The position numbers and the translations under genes were made by a program. Source: Victivallaceae bacterium (lineage in GTDB: Bacteria > Verrucomicrobiota > Lentisphaeria > Victivallales > Victivallaceae). Taken from it: DNA of 64,000 bases. The stretch lies in the NCBI GenBank assembly GCA_028709805.1, contig JAQUTL010000002.1, forward strand, positions 62,001 through 126,000, written 5' to 3'. Below are positions 8,490 through 16,435 of the stretch, in pieces (position 1 is the stretch's first letter; every line of letters begins with the position of its first letter). Below the pieces are notes generated by a model. That model did not search any database, was not told where the DNA came from, and worked only from the letters and a program-made list of their open reading frames with translations.

Positions 8490-9121
8490 AGGTGCTGATT
8501 ACCGCCGGACCCACACGGGAGGCGATCGACGCGGTGCGTTTCATTTCCAACCGCTCGACCGGAAAGATGGGCTATGCGCTGGCGGCGGCGGCGGTCAAAC
8601 GCGGATTTGAGGTGGTGCTGGTTTCCGGACCGGTGTCGCTGTCGGAAGTGGCGGGTGCGCGGATAGTTCAGGTGGAGTCGGCGGCGGAAATGGCGGCGGC
8701 GGTGCGGAACAATCTTGACAACTGCGATGTCGTCATCATGGCGGCGGCGGTGGCGGACTATCGTCCGAAGACGCGATTCGCCGGGAAACTCAAAAAAAAG
8801 CCGGGCGGTCTTACGCTTGAACTGGAGCGGACCGAGGATATTCTGGCGATGCTTGGTGCGTCCGGGCGTCCGGGCTTGCGGCTTGTCGGTTTTGCCGCTG
8901 AAACGGACGATGTGGAACGCAACGCAAAAGAAAAATTGACGCGCAAGCATCTTGATTTTATCGCCGCCAATGACGTTTCGCGTCCGGAATGCGGCTTTGC
9001 CGCCGACACCAATTGCGTGACCGTGTACGGCGCCGACGGCGGAAAATACGAAATACCGTTCGGAAGCAAAGCCGAGGTAGCGGATGAAATGTGGAAAATA
9101 ATCACGGGAGATGTGAAATGA
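8486..9121 (+). CDS. coaB: phosphopantothenate-cysteine ligase, stand-alone CoaB domain
   Basis: A 211-residue protein that matches only the C-terminal half of the usual CoaBC fusion. It starts directly with LITAGPTREAIDAVRFISNRSTGKMG and continues to MAAAVADYRPK, GFAAET and AANDVS, all CoaB motifs. CoaB joins cysteine to 4'-phosphopantothenate in coenzyme A synthesis. No flavin-dependent CoaC decarboxylase domain is present in the gene or nearby, so decarboxylation must come from a separate gene. The start overlaps the nadK stop by ATGA and the stop overlaps the next ATG in the same way. Confidence 0.88.
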   Translation: MKVLITAGPTREAIDAVRFISNRSTGKMGYALAAAAVKRGFEVVLVSGPVSLSEVAGARIVQVESAAEMAAAVRNNLDNCDVVIMAAAVADYRPKTRFAGKLKKKPGGLTLELERTEDILAMLGASGRPGLRLVGFAAETDDVERNAKEKLTRKHLDFIAANDVSRPECGFAADTNCVTVYGADGGKYEIPFGSKAEVADEMWKIITGDVK

Positions 9122-9420
9122 ATAAAAAAATGGGTTTCGGGGTTGCGGCGCTTCTGCTGTGCGCGGCGGCCGGCGTTTGGGCGGTGGACAAGGCCGAGGA
9201 GCTGAAAAAACTTGAGGCGGAACGCACCGCGCTGACCTGGAAGATCGTGGATAAACGGTCGGAACTTATTTCCGGCAACGCCGACTGTCGTGAACTGCAC
9301 GAGCAGATCATGGCGCTTCATCGCGAACTGGCGCTGAAACTTGACGCCGATCCGGCTATGCGCGAACTTAACGTCAAAGCCGAGGAACTCGACCGCCGGA
9401 TCGCCGAACTGAAGAAGTAG
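9118..9420 (+). CDS. small exported coiled-coil protein, unknown
   Basis: A 100-residue protein. The first 22 residues form a signal peptide (KKMGFGVAALLLCAAAGVWA). The remainder is almost entirely charged helix with heptad-like spacing (AEELKKLEAERTALTWKIVDK). This predicts a small periplasmic or cell-wall-facing coiled coil. It overlaps coaB by ATGA and its TAG is immediately followed by the next gene's ATG, so it is translated as part of the nadK-coaB operon. I do not recognise a family. Confidence 0.7.
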   Translation: MNKKMGFGVAALLLCAAAGVWAVDKAEELKKLEAERTALTWKIVDKRSELISGNADCRELHEQIMALHRELALKLDADPAMRELNVKAEELDRRIAELKK

Positions 9421-9990
9421 ATGATACTGAACATTTTCAACGGCGACTGCGCGGCTGCGGCATGGCGGCGCAATCCGACACCGGGCGATTGTCTGGTCTG
9501 GCGTGAAAACTATCTGGTCGGCGCGCCGCCGGACGTCGTGTCCGGTACGCCGCGTTATATTGCGGCGCGCGCCGCCGCTTTGGCCGGCGTTGCGGCCGAC
9601 GGAGCGGCGGATAAATGCTGCGAGGAGATTGCCGCCGACCTTGAAAATATGGAACGCCGGCTGGCCGGCGCCGGCGCCGGCGATACTTTGGTGCTCTGGT
9701 TTGACGTCTGCCCGTTTGACCGCGCGATGCTGACCGCGCTTCTGTGGCGGCTGGATTCACGGCCGCCGTCCACCCGTCCGCATGCCGTTCTGGTATGCCG
9801 CGACATTGACTGGGGCGGGCGGACGGACGACTTTATCCGATTTCTCGGAACCGCCGTCGAACTTCAGCCGGACGATTTTTCCGACGGCGCCGCCATGTGG
9901 CGGGTCTGGAGCGAAGAACGGCGGCGTAATCCGGCCGCAGCGCCGGATATGCCGGCGTGCATGCGGCGCGTAGCGTCTACTTCAACTTAA
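9421..9990 (+). CDS. DUF1835-like protein (tentative)
   Basis: A 189-residue cytoplasmic-looking protein. The N-terminus MILNIFNGDCAAAAW, a following 'CLVWRENYLVGAPP' segment and a central hydrophobic strand DTLVLWFDVCPFDRAMLTALLWRL resemble DUF1835 proteins, which start with a 'hivfGDs' strand and have a 'lWfghdlfdqlnl' segment. The function of that family is not established. The ATG directly abuts the preceding TAG, so translation is probably coupled. The 3' end overlaps the convergent yceD gene by 14 bp. Confidence 0.5.
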   Translation: MILNIFNGDCAAAAWRRNPTPGDCLVWRENYLVGAPPDVVSGTPRYIAARAAALAGVAADGAADKCCEEIAADLENMERRLAGAGAGDTLVLWFDVCPFDRAMLTALLWRLDSRPPSTRPHAVLVCRDIDWGGRTDDFIRFLGTAVELQPDDFSDGAAMWRVWSEERRRNPAAAPDMPACMRRVASTST

Positions 9991-10477
9991 GTTTATCGAG
10001 CGCGTTCCACAGGCTGTTTCCAGACGGATCGGGCGATGCGGCGTCCGGGTCGCAGCCGCACTCTTTTTTGTTCAGATTGGCGCCGCAGACCGGGCACAGC
10101 CCCTTGCAGTCCGGCGAACAAAGCAGATTCATCGGAAATTCCAGAAGCAGTTCGGAGCGCACGTCATCGGTGACATCCAGCTCTTCGGCGTCGCCGAGTT
10201 CGTCATAAAACAGTGCGAGGTTGCGGGTTGCGATGTCCCTGGTCACCGGTTCGAGACAGCGTCCGCATTCGCCGGCGATGCGGCACTTCAAAACGCCGGT
10301 GACGGTGACGTTTCCGGTCACCATCGCGGCTTCAAGGCGATAGGTGATGTCGGAAACCACCTTCAGCATCGGATCGTCGAGTTCAAGAAATTCCGGCGGG
10401 AGCACGCCCTCCAGCGTCACCGGCTCTTTTTCCAGCAGTGCGAGAGAAAATTTCAGTGTAAAATTGTCTTTTTTCAT
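9977..10477 (-). CDS. yceD: YceD/DUF177 family protein (23S rRNA accumulation protein)
   Basis: A 166-residue protein. The Cys-containing core AGECGRCLEPV and the C-terminal signature CKGLCPVCGANLNKKECGC are diagnostic of DUF177/YceD. YceD is needed for normal 23S rRNA levels and is usually encoded just upstream of rpmF (L32). Here rpmF does not follow; the downstream side is the convergent DUF1835-like gene. The ATG overlaps the stop of coaD, so coaD-yceD form a short operon. The four C-terminal Cys may bind a metal. Confidence 0.85.
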   Translation of the reverse strand: MKKDNFTLKFSLALLEKEPVTLEGVLPPEFLELDDPMLKVVSDITYRLEAAMVTGNVTVTGVLKCRIAGECGRCLEPVTRDIATRNLALFYDELGDAEELDVTDDVRSELLLEFPMNLLCSPDCKGLCPVCGANLNKKECGCDPDAASPDPSGNSLWNALDKLKLK

Positions 10478-10947
10478 TTTGCCAGCTTCCTTCTGATTGC
10501 GTTGGCCACTTCGTCCGGCACGTATTGGCCGAAATTTCCGCCGAGCATCGCCACCTCTTTGACCATGCGCGAACTTACATAGGAGTTGTGTTCATTCGGC
10601 ATCATGAAGATGGTCTCGCAGTCGGTGTTCAACGACCGGTTCATCAACGCCATTTGAAGTTCGTATTCAAAATCGGAAAAAGCGCGGAGTCCGCGCAATA
10701 CGGCGTCGGCCTGATAGAAAACCACCGCTTCCACCAGCAACCCGGTGAAAGACACGACTTCGACTTCACGGGCGCAGCATTTCTTGATCAGTTCAACGCG
10801 CTCCTCGATGGAAAACAGCGGCGTTTTGTCCGAATTTATCGCCACGGCCACGATTACTTTGTCGAATAGTCTGACGGCACGCCGGATCAGATCCAGATGA
10901 CCGTTGGTCAGCGGATCGAAACTGCCGGGATATAAAACTGTCTTCAT
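10474..10947 (-). CDS. coaD: phosphopantetheine adenylyltransferase
   Basis: A 157-residue enzyme making dephospho-CoA from 4'-phosphopantetheine and ATP. It begins MKTVLYPGSFDPLTNGHLD, carrying the T/HxGH nucleotidyltransferase motif, and later has VVSFTGLLVEAV, LRGLRAFSDFEYE and EHNSYVSSRMVKEV, typical of CoaD. The frame extends upstream, but this ATG has a strong AAGGAG site and gives the family's normal length. It is transcribed with yceD and diverges from ribF across a 114-bp AT-richer gap that should hold both promoters. Confidence 0.94.
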   Translation of the reverse strand: MKTVLYPGSFDPLTNGHLDLIRRAVRLFDKVIVAVAINSDKTPLFSIEERVELIKKCCAREVEVVSFTGLLVEAVVFYQADAVLRGLRAFSDFEYELQMALMNRSLNTDCETIFMMPNEHNSYVSSRMVKEVAMLGGNFGQYVPDEVANAIRRKLAK

Positions 10948-11061
10948 TGCGGTTCTCCTTGCAAAATTCGACAAAAAAACGTTGTCTGATTTGAATTTTT
11001 CGCATTTTAATATAACTTCATTTGTTGTTATTGCAATTTTTACCGGGATGTTTGTTGGACA

Positions 11062-11991
11062 ATGACATTTAAAGATAAAATTTCCGGCGCCGCCTGTATT
11101 GCTATCGGCGTGTTTGACGGCGTTCATATCGGGCATCGCCGGATCGTGGACGAACTGCGCGCAATGGCCGACCGGAGGCAGTGCCGGGCGGTGGCGGTCA
11201 GCTTTATGCCGCATCCGCGGACCGTGGTGGCTCCGGCGTCGGCGCCGCGGCTGCTGGTGTCGCCGGAACGCCGGATCGAATTGCTGAAATCGTGCGGCGC
11301 GGACGATGCGGTTCTTCTGCCGTTCACCGTTGAACTGTCGAAACTTTCGCCGTCGGAATTTCTGGAGCGCGTTTTCAATGCCGACAATTTTACATTGCGC
11401 GGCATTGTGGTCGGTTCATCCTGGCGGTTCGGCCACCGGGCGGCCGGCGGCTGCGGCGAACTGTCGGCGTTTTGCCGCGCAAAACAGCTTGATTTTCAGC
11501 CGGTGGACGAAGTAACGGCGGACGGAGCTGTGGTGTCCAGCAGCCGGATTCGCACGCTGATTGCCACCGGCAGACTGGCGGACGCCGCCGGACTGCTCGG
11601 CCGACCGCCGGAGTTGTCCGGATACGTCACCGGCGGTTTGAAGCTGGCCGGAAGCCGTCTGGAGCATCCGACGGCAAATATAATAGCAGAATACGGCGTT
11701 CTGCCGCCGGACGGCGTTTACGCCGCCGGACTGCGGAGCGATGACGGCGTGTGGCGGCCGGCGGCGCTCAATATCGGCACGACGCCGACGGCTCGCGAAT
11801 ACGGTGCCGACGGCCGGCGCATTGAGGCGCACGTTCTGGAATATTCCGGCGACCTTTACGGGCGCAAGGTTACGGTGGAGTTGATAAAATTTATGCGTGA
11901 AGAGCGTTGTTTCGGGTCGCTGGAGGAGCTGAAGCGGCAGATCGAAATCGACGTGACGCAGATAAAAGCGGTTGCATCAGGAGAAAAATGA
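11062..11991 (+). CDS. ribF: bifunctional riboflavin kinase / FAD synthetase
   Basis: A 309-residue two-domain enzyme making FMN and FAD. The N-terminal adenylyltransferase has IGVFDGVHIGHRRI and, around residue 160, SSSRIRTLI. The C-terminal riboflavin kinase has LEHPTANI, LPPDGVYAAG and an acidic strand ending in KVTVELIKFMREERCF. Length and domain order are normal. Its TGA overlaps the next gene's ATG (ATGA 11988-11991), coupling it to a membrane-anchored HTH protein. Confidence 0.93.
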   Translation: MTFKDKISGAACIAIGVFDGVHIGHRRIVDELRAMADRRQCRAVAVSFMPHPRTVVAPASAPRLLVSPERRIELLKSCGADDAVLLPFTVELSKLSPSEFLERVFNADNFTLRGIVVGSSWRFGHRAAGGCGELSAFCRAKQLDFQPVDEVTADGAVVSSSRIRTLIATGRLADAAGLLGRPPELSGYVTGGLKLAGSRLEHPTANIIAEYGVLPPDGVYAAGLRSDDGVWRPAALNIGTTPTAREYGADGRRIEAHVLEYSGDLYGRKVTVELIKFMREERCFGSLEELKRQIEIDVTQIKAVASGEK

Positions 11992-13133
11992 GCAAAGATT
12001 TTTTTACGGTCTCGGAACTGGGAGCGCAAGTCGGCGCACCCAGGACGACGATTAATGATTATTTGAGCCGGTATTCGGAGTATATCGAGTCGGAGATCCG
12101 GGGTAAACGCCGGGTTTATTCCGATCGTGCGGTGGCGGTGCTGATGGAGATAAACCGGATGCGCGGCGACGGAAAGAGTTATGCTGAAATCGGTCCGGTT
12201 CTGGCCGGCAAATATCCGCTGCAGGCGGAAGTCCACGAAAATGAACCTTTCAAGGAGGATGATATGGATGTTGACGACAAGGTGAGCAGTCAGGCGGTGG
12301 TGAGTGTTGACGAAATACACGCCATCGGACAATATCTGGCCAAGAGCGAAGAGCAGCGGCGGCGTGACATGGGGCGCGTTTCGCGCCGGATGCTGTGGCC
12401 GCTGTGCATTCTGATCGTGATTGTGCTGGGTATGGGCGTTGGAACGGCGCTGATCGGGGCGAAACTGCTGAAGAGCATGAAGAGCGATGCGGCGGCGGCG
12501 GCGACGGCCACGGCGGCGGCCAATGCCGAACTTTCAACCCGGATGGCGGGGGTGGAGCAGCGGCTGCAGTCCGAGGTGCGCGGTGTTACCGGAAAATTGT
12601 CCGAGGACCAGAAGCGCAGTCTGGATGCGATGGTGTTCAAGCTTGACGAGCGGAATCAGGCGCTTCAGAAAGAGCTTACCACGCTTCGCTCCGAAATGGT
12701 CGAGCAGCGCAAGGCGGACGCGGCGAAATTCAAAGAACTGCACGAGACCATGGCCGGAAAAATGGCCGGCGAGATCGAGCTTTTGAAGAAAAAACATGCA
12801 GATGAAATCGCAGTCACTGCGGCGGCGGCGGAAAAATTCAAAGCCGATTTGGCGGCGGCCAACGCTGAGATCGCGTCGCGTCGCGCCGGATATGACAAGC
12901 TGTCGAAGGAAAATGAACGGTTGAATTCGGAAAATTCAACGCTGCAGGACCGGATCGGTCAACTTGATCTCGAATTGGCGATGGCCCGTCAGACGGCGGA
13001 GGCCGCGCAGGCTGCGCCGGCTCCGGCGTCATCCTCGCCCACGGCCGACGTTATTGCCGAGGCCGAGGCGGTGATGGCGGAATCTTCCGCACCGGCGGCT
13101 GCGGCGGCACCGGCGGCGGAATCCGGAAAATAG
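11988..13133 (+). CDS. membrane-anchored MerR-like HTH protein with coiled coil
   Basis: About 381 residues in three parts. Residues 1-70 look like a MerR-type winged helix (FFTVSELGAQVGAPRTTINDYL, then a YSDRAVAVLMEINRM helix). A single hydrophobic helix follows at about 135-160 (LWPLCILIVIVLGMGVGTAL). The rest is a long Ala/Glu/Lys-rich coiled coil ending in a low-complexity Ala/Pro tail. The topology suggests a cytoplasmic DNA-binding head tethered to the inner membrane, with the coiled coil on the other side. It is coupled to ribF by an ATGA overlap, which may be incidental. I recognise no named family. Confidence 0.65.
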   Translation: MSKDFFTVSELGAQVGAPRTTINDYLSRYSEYIESEIRGKRRVYSDRAVAVLMEINRMRGDGKSYAEIGPVLAGKYPLQAEVHENEPFKEDDMDVDDKVSSQAVVSVDEIHAIGQYLAKSEEQRRRDMGRVSRRMLWPLCILIVIVLGMGVGTALIGAKLLKSMKSDAAAAATATAAANAELSTRMAGVEQRLQSEVRGVTGKLSEDQKRSLDAMVFKLDERNQALQKELTTLRSEMVEQRKADAAKFKELHETMAGKMAGEIELLKKKHADEIAVTAAAAEKFKADLAAANAEIASRRAGYDKLSKENERLNSENSTLQDRIGQLDLELAMARQTAEAAQAAPAPASSSPTADVIAEAEAVMAESSAPAAAAAPAAESGK

Positions 13134-13165
13134 TCCGGACGGAATAGCTCTGTTTCCTGCTTGGT

Positions 13166-13198
13166 TCAGGCGGCGCTGCGGCGTCGCCTGATTTTTTT
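13166..13198 (+). terminator. rho-independent terminator after the ribF operon
   Basis: A 10-bp stem TCAGGCGGCG / CGTCGCCTGA with one G-T pair spans 13166-13191, followed by seven T (13192-13198). It is 33 bp past the HTH gene stop and just before the convergent nitrilase-family gene ends. Confidence 0.8.
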
Positions 13199-13215
13199 GT
13201 GTTTATGATGGGCGC

Positions 13216-14166
13216 TTATGGCGCGTCCTTCGCGGTGTGGTTGGCGCGGGCGGCCAGACTGCGCTGGTAATAGTCGCGCCATAATTCAATTTCAAATTCG
13301 CGGCAGACGTCGAGCGCGGTGCGTTCCGGGTGATTGGATGAAAGCATCACCACTCCGGTTTTTCCGCCGTCGAAAATCTCGATTTCCCTGCCGTATTTTT
13401 TTCTGGCGGCCTGAAGTTTCGTCCAGTTGAAATCAAGATGAGCGACTTCAAAGTCGAGATTTATGTCGGTGGCAAGATACGGCGAGTAGTTGCTTGAACG
13501 CGCCACGTCGCAGCCGACCGGATTCACTATTCCAGCCTCCATTCCGCAGACCGAGGCGGCGAAATAGGCGTTCAGATCGTAGGCCCAGAAATTCTGCATC
13601 AGTCCGCCGTGGTACATTGATGAAAACAGGATCAGATCGGGACGCAGCATCCGGTATTTTTCCCGGAGTTCCTGAAAATTAAGATCGAAACAGATAACAA
13701 ATCCGACTCGCCCGAAGTCGGTTTCACACACGACCGGAGCTTCGCCGCAGCGGATGCCGCCGTCGGATATTTCAGTGACCACGCAATGGTTTTTGTGGTA
13801 TTCCGCCATGGTCGTGCCGTCGCGGCCGATAAGTTCGGTGGTGTTGCGCCAGGTGCCGTCCGGCGCTTGACGGGCGGCGGAATAGGCGATGTGACAGCGA
13901 TTGGCGGCGGCGACACTTGAGAGCATGTCGCGTATCCGGTCGCCGCGTTCGCGGTAGTAGGCGAGCCGTTCCGGAATGGTGTGGGTGGAAAAACGGTCGC
14001 AGGCTTCGGGGAACAGGATCAGGTCGGGACGGGCGGGCAGGATGAAATCAAGCTGAAAATTCAGGTGGTCGATCATGGCCCGCACCGCGGCTTCGCCGTG
14101 AAGTGTCGGGTGGGAAAGCTGCGGAAATCCGAGGGTGGCGATTCTTGCGGATGAGCGTTTTTTCAT
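13216..14166 (-). CDS. carbon-nitrogen hydrolase (nitrilase superfamily)
   Basis: A 316-residue hydrolase with the nitrilase triad in order: Glu in LILFPEACDRF, Lys in AEYHKNHCV and Cys in VGFVICFDLNFQELRE. These enzymes cleave non-peptide C-N bonds of amides, carbamoyl compounds or nitriles; the substrate here is not readable. There is no signal peptide, so it is cytoplasmic. Its ATG overlaps the stop of the upstream heparinase-like gene (TCAT at 14163-14166), so it may act on a nitrogen-containing product released from a polysaccharide, but that is inference. Confidence 0.85.
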   Translation of the reverse strand: MKKRSSARIATLGFPQLSHPTLHGEAAVRAMIDHLNFQLDFILPARPDLILFPEACDRFSTHTIPERLAYYRERGDRIRDMLSSVAAANRCHIAYSAARQAPDGTWRNTTELIGRDGTTMAEYHKNHCVVTEISDGGIRCGEAPVVCETDFGRVGFVICFDLNFQELREKYRMLRPDLILFSSMYHGGLMQNFWAYDLNAYFAASVCGMEAGIVNPVGCDVARSSNYSPYLATDINLDFEVAHLDFNWTKLQAARKKYGREIEIFDGGKTGVVMLSSNHPERTALDVCREFEIELWRDYYQRSLAARANHTAKDAP

Positions 14167-16376
14167 TTTTCCTCAATTCTGCGCCGGAACACGAGGTCGG
14201 CGCCGGAATATTTTTCAATGGTTCCGCCGGGGGCGTCGGTGTTGAAAACAACCTGAAAGACGGCGCCGTCCGGCATCGTCACAATGACGCGGTTATCCGC
14301 TGCAAGCGCAACGTCCGCCGGAGCTTTTCCGGGTGAAAGCGCCTGAAGCGCGTGGATGAACATAGCTTCGTCCTCCGGTCCCGCGGTCATCTCATAACGC
14401 CAGCGGCCGTAAAAATTCGGCTTTTCAAAGCCCGGGGCGCCGGTGTCGAGCGGCAGATTGCGGCCGTTGGTGAAAAACTCCCGGTCTTTTCCGCCGATCA
14501 GAGTTATTTTGGGCGTGCGCGGCAGCAGCGTCCGCCAGACGAGGCGCCCGCCGGAGCCGTTGTCGGCCGTGTAAAACGCTCCGGTTTTCACCGGCTCGTT
14601 CTGGGTGTGGAGCAGCCAGCGGCGGGAGTATTCCGGACGGGTGGCGCGGACGCGGTCGCCGACCAGAAAAACCGACGGCGGAATAAAGACGAATTCGCGT
14701 TGGGCAAGCTCGCATTTCTGCGCCGAATAACAGGCGGTGGCGTCGCCGGAAACCCAGGTGAAGTCCGGCGAGGTTCGGAATATCCGGCAGCGTCCGCCGA
14801 GCAGACGGTTCTGGCCGCCGTCGCAGAAATATTCAAGACCGTCCATGATTTGCGGCCGTTCATCGGCGGTCCAGTGTTCCCAGTGCGGCGGCATCGGCTC
14901 GTTCGGCATGTCGATCAGAACAGTATTGTGGGCAATGGTTTGCGGATAGTAATAAATGTGGTGCAGCGCCCGCATCCGGTCGCCGGTGTCCAACGCCAGA
15001 AATCCGTTGCGGAAAATCACAAAACTGTTTTCGTCATAATGCTGGTGGTTGGTGTTTTCGCTGCCGGAGCGGAACAGGGCGAAGGTGGAGTCCGGCGTAT
15101 AACCGCTGCGCATGAACGCAAGGCCGAACGCCGGAAAATAGGCGGCGGTGTCGGCGGCGGTGAGGCGCTCAATGGTGGTGGCGGAGGGGAGCGACGGATC
15201 AAAACCGGTCATCAGAAGCGGCATGAACGGGTGCCAGTCGTTGAATTTGGCTAAATCTGGGGGGAGGGCGGCGAGCAGGGCGCGGGCGCGGTCGGCCGCG
15301 GCGGGGTTGAGGTCGGAATACAGATTGACAATCTGGACGAAATGGCCGTAAAGCATGGTTTGGTCAAAACGGTTGTTGCTGTGGCGCACGTCGCCGGCGC
15401 CGTAGTGGTAAAATCCGCCGCTGCCGTCCGGGATGGTTGACCAGAGGAACCAGTTGATGAAGTTTGCGAGATGCGGATGTTCATCGCGCAGGTCAAGGCC
15501 GAGGGCGGCGCGGTTTTCCATGAAAAAAAGGAACGATGCCAGCGGATAAGCTCCGAAACTGTATGTGGGGGTGCCGGCCACCAGAAGCCCGCTGTTGCCG
15601 GCAATGCGGTCGCGGAAGTTCATCGCCTCAAGCGCAGCGGCGTATCCGGTGTTGAGAAAATCGCGCACAAGGCACTGGTCGGCGGCGGTTCCGGTCAGAA
15701 CAATTCCGGCGGGGAACAGCATGCCGAGCGTGCCGTAAAAACCGGTGTCAGGCGGACCGGCGGTCTTGAACACCTTCAGCCGGCCGTCCGGCTGCATTTC
15801 CCGGACATATTCGGCAAGATGGCGCGCCAGAGCGTCACGCAGATCAGGCGGAGTGTCCTCATACATCCAGTCGAAAGCGCACATCAGGTTCATCATGGAC
15901 TCGGTATGGTAATCGACCGGAGCGTCGAACTGCAGGCAGAACTCCAGCACCCGGTCGGCCTGGCGGAGCATTTCTACGGCGCGGTCGCGGAACGCCGGAT
16001 CGCCGGTTATCATATAGACCATAGCGGCGGACGACGCCTCCTTGATGCCCATGTTTTCGATGATATTGTCGGCGGTCTCCACTCCGGGGGCAAGTTTTAT
16101 CTTGCCGTTTTTCTGAAAGTCGAACCGTTCCGTTTTCAATATAAGCGCACCGGTCTCCACCGGGGCGAGCGCGCGGCGTTTCAGTTTTTCCAGCTCAAGT
16201 GCGCCGGAGCCGGCAGCGTATTGCCGGACGGCGTCAAGCTGTTCGCGGTTGACGAGCAGTCGCGGACGGTCGCGTCGCAGTTGTACGTCCCAGTCCGGCA
16301 TGGCGCTTCCGGCCGCCGGCGGCAAGACCGACAGTGCCGTAATGACTGTCAGCAGAGCAAATGCGATATTTTTCAT
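14163..16376 (-). CDS. heparinase II/III-like polysaccharide lyase, exported
   Basis: A 737-residue protein with an N-terminal signal peptide (FALLTVITALSVLPPAAGSA). The middle of the protein is an alpha/alpha barrel-like region (FDAPVDYHTESMMNLMCAFDW, YHYGAGDVRHSNNRFDQTM). A beta-sandwich lyase domain follows with the hallmark NTNHQHYDENSFVIFRNG and ALDTGDRM. This architecture belongs to heparinase II/III and alginate/oligo-uronide lyases, which split uronic-acid polysaccharides by beta-elimination. It is probably periplasmic. Translational coupling to the nitrilase-family gene and the presence of uxaC elsewhere in the window fit a uronic-acid diet. Substrate is uncertain. Confidence 0.85.
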   Translation of the reverse strand: MKNIAFALLTVITALSVLPPAAGSAMPDWDVQLRRDRPRLLVNREQLDAVRQYAAGSGALELEKLKRRALAPVETGALILKTERFDFQKNGKIKLAPGVETADNIIENMGIKEASSAAMVYMITGDPAFRDRAVEMLRQADRVLEFCLQFDAPVDYHTESMMNLMCAFDWMYEDTPPDLRDALARHLAEYVREMQPDGRLKVFKTAGPPDTGFYGTLGMLFPAGIVLTGTAADQCLVRDFLNTGYAAALEAMNFRDRIAGNSGLLVAGTPTYSFGAYPLASFLFFMENRAALGLDLRDEHPHLANFINWFLWSTIPDGSGGFYHYGAGDVRHSNNRFDQTMLYGHFVQIVNLYSDLNPAAADRARALLAALPPDLAKFNDWHPFMPLLMTGFDPSLPSATTIERLTAADTAAYFPAFGLAFMRSGYTPDSTFALFRSGSENTNHQHYDENSFVIFRNGFLALDTGDRMRALHHIYYYPQTIAHNTVLIDMPNEPMPPHWEHWTADERPQIMDGLEYFCDGGQNRLLGGRCRIFRTSPDFTWVSGDATACYSAQKCELAQREFVFIPPSVFLVGDRVRATRPEYSRRWLLHTQNEPVKTGAFYTADNGSGGRLVWRTLLPRTPKITLIGGKDREFFTNGRNLPLDTGAPGFEKPNFYGRWRYEMTAGPEDEAMFIHALQALSPGKAPADVALAADNRVIVTMPDGAVFQVVFNTDAPGGTIEKYSGADLVFRRRIEEK

Positions 16377-16435
16377 AGAGTTCAGTCCGTGTTTTCCGAT
16401 GATGATTATTACAATACGTCATTTTCCGCGATTTT

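Noticed and set aside
9421-9990. Spurious frame opposite yceD
   Set aside because: Kept as a gene: it abuts the preceding stop, overlaps yceD by only 14 bp and resembles DUF1835.
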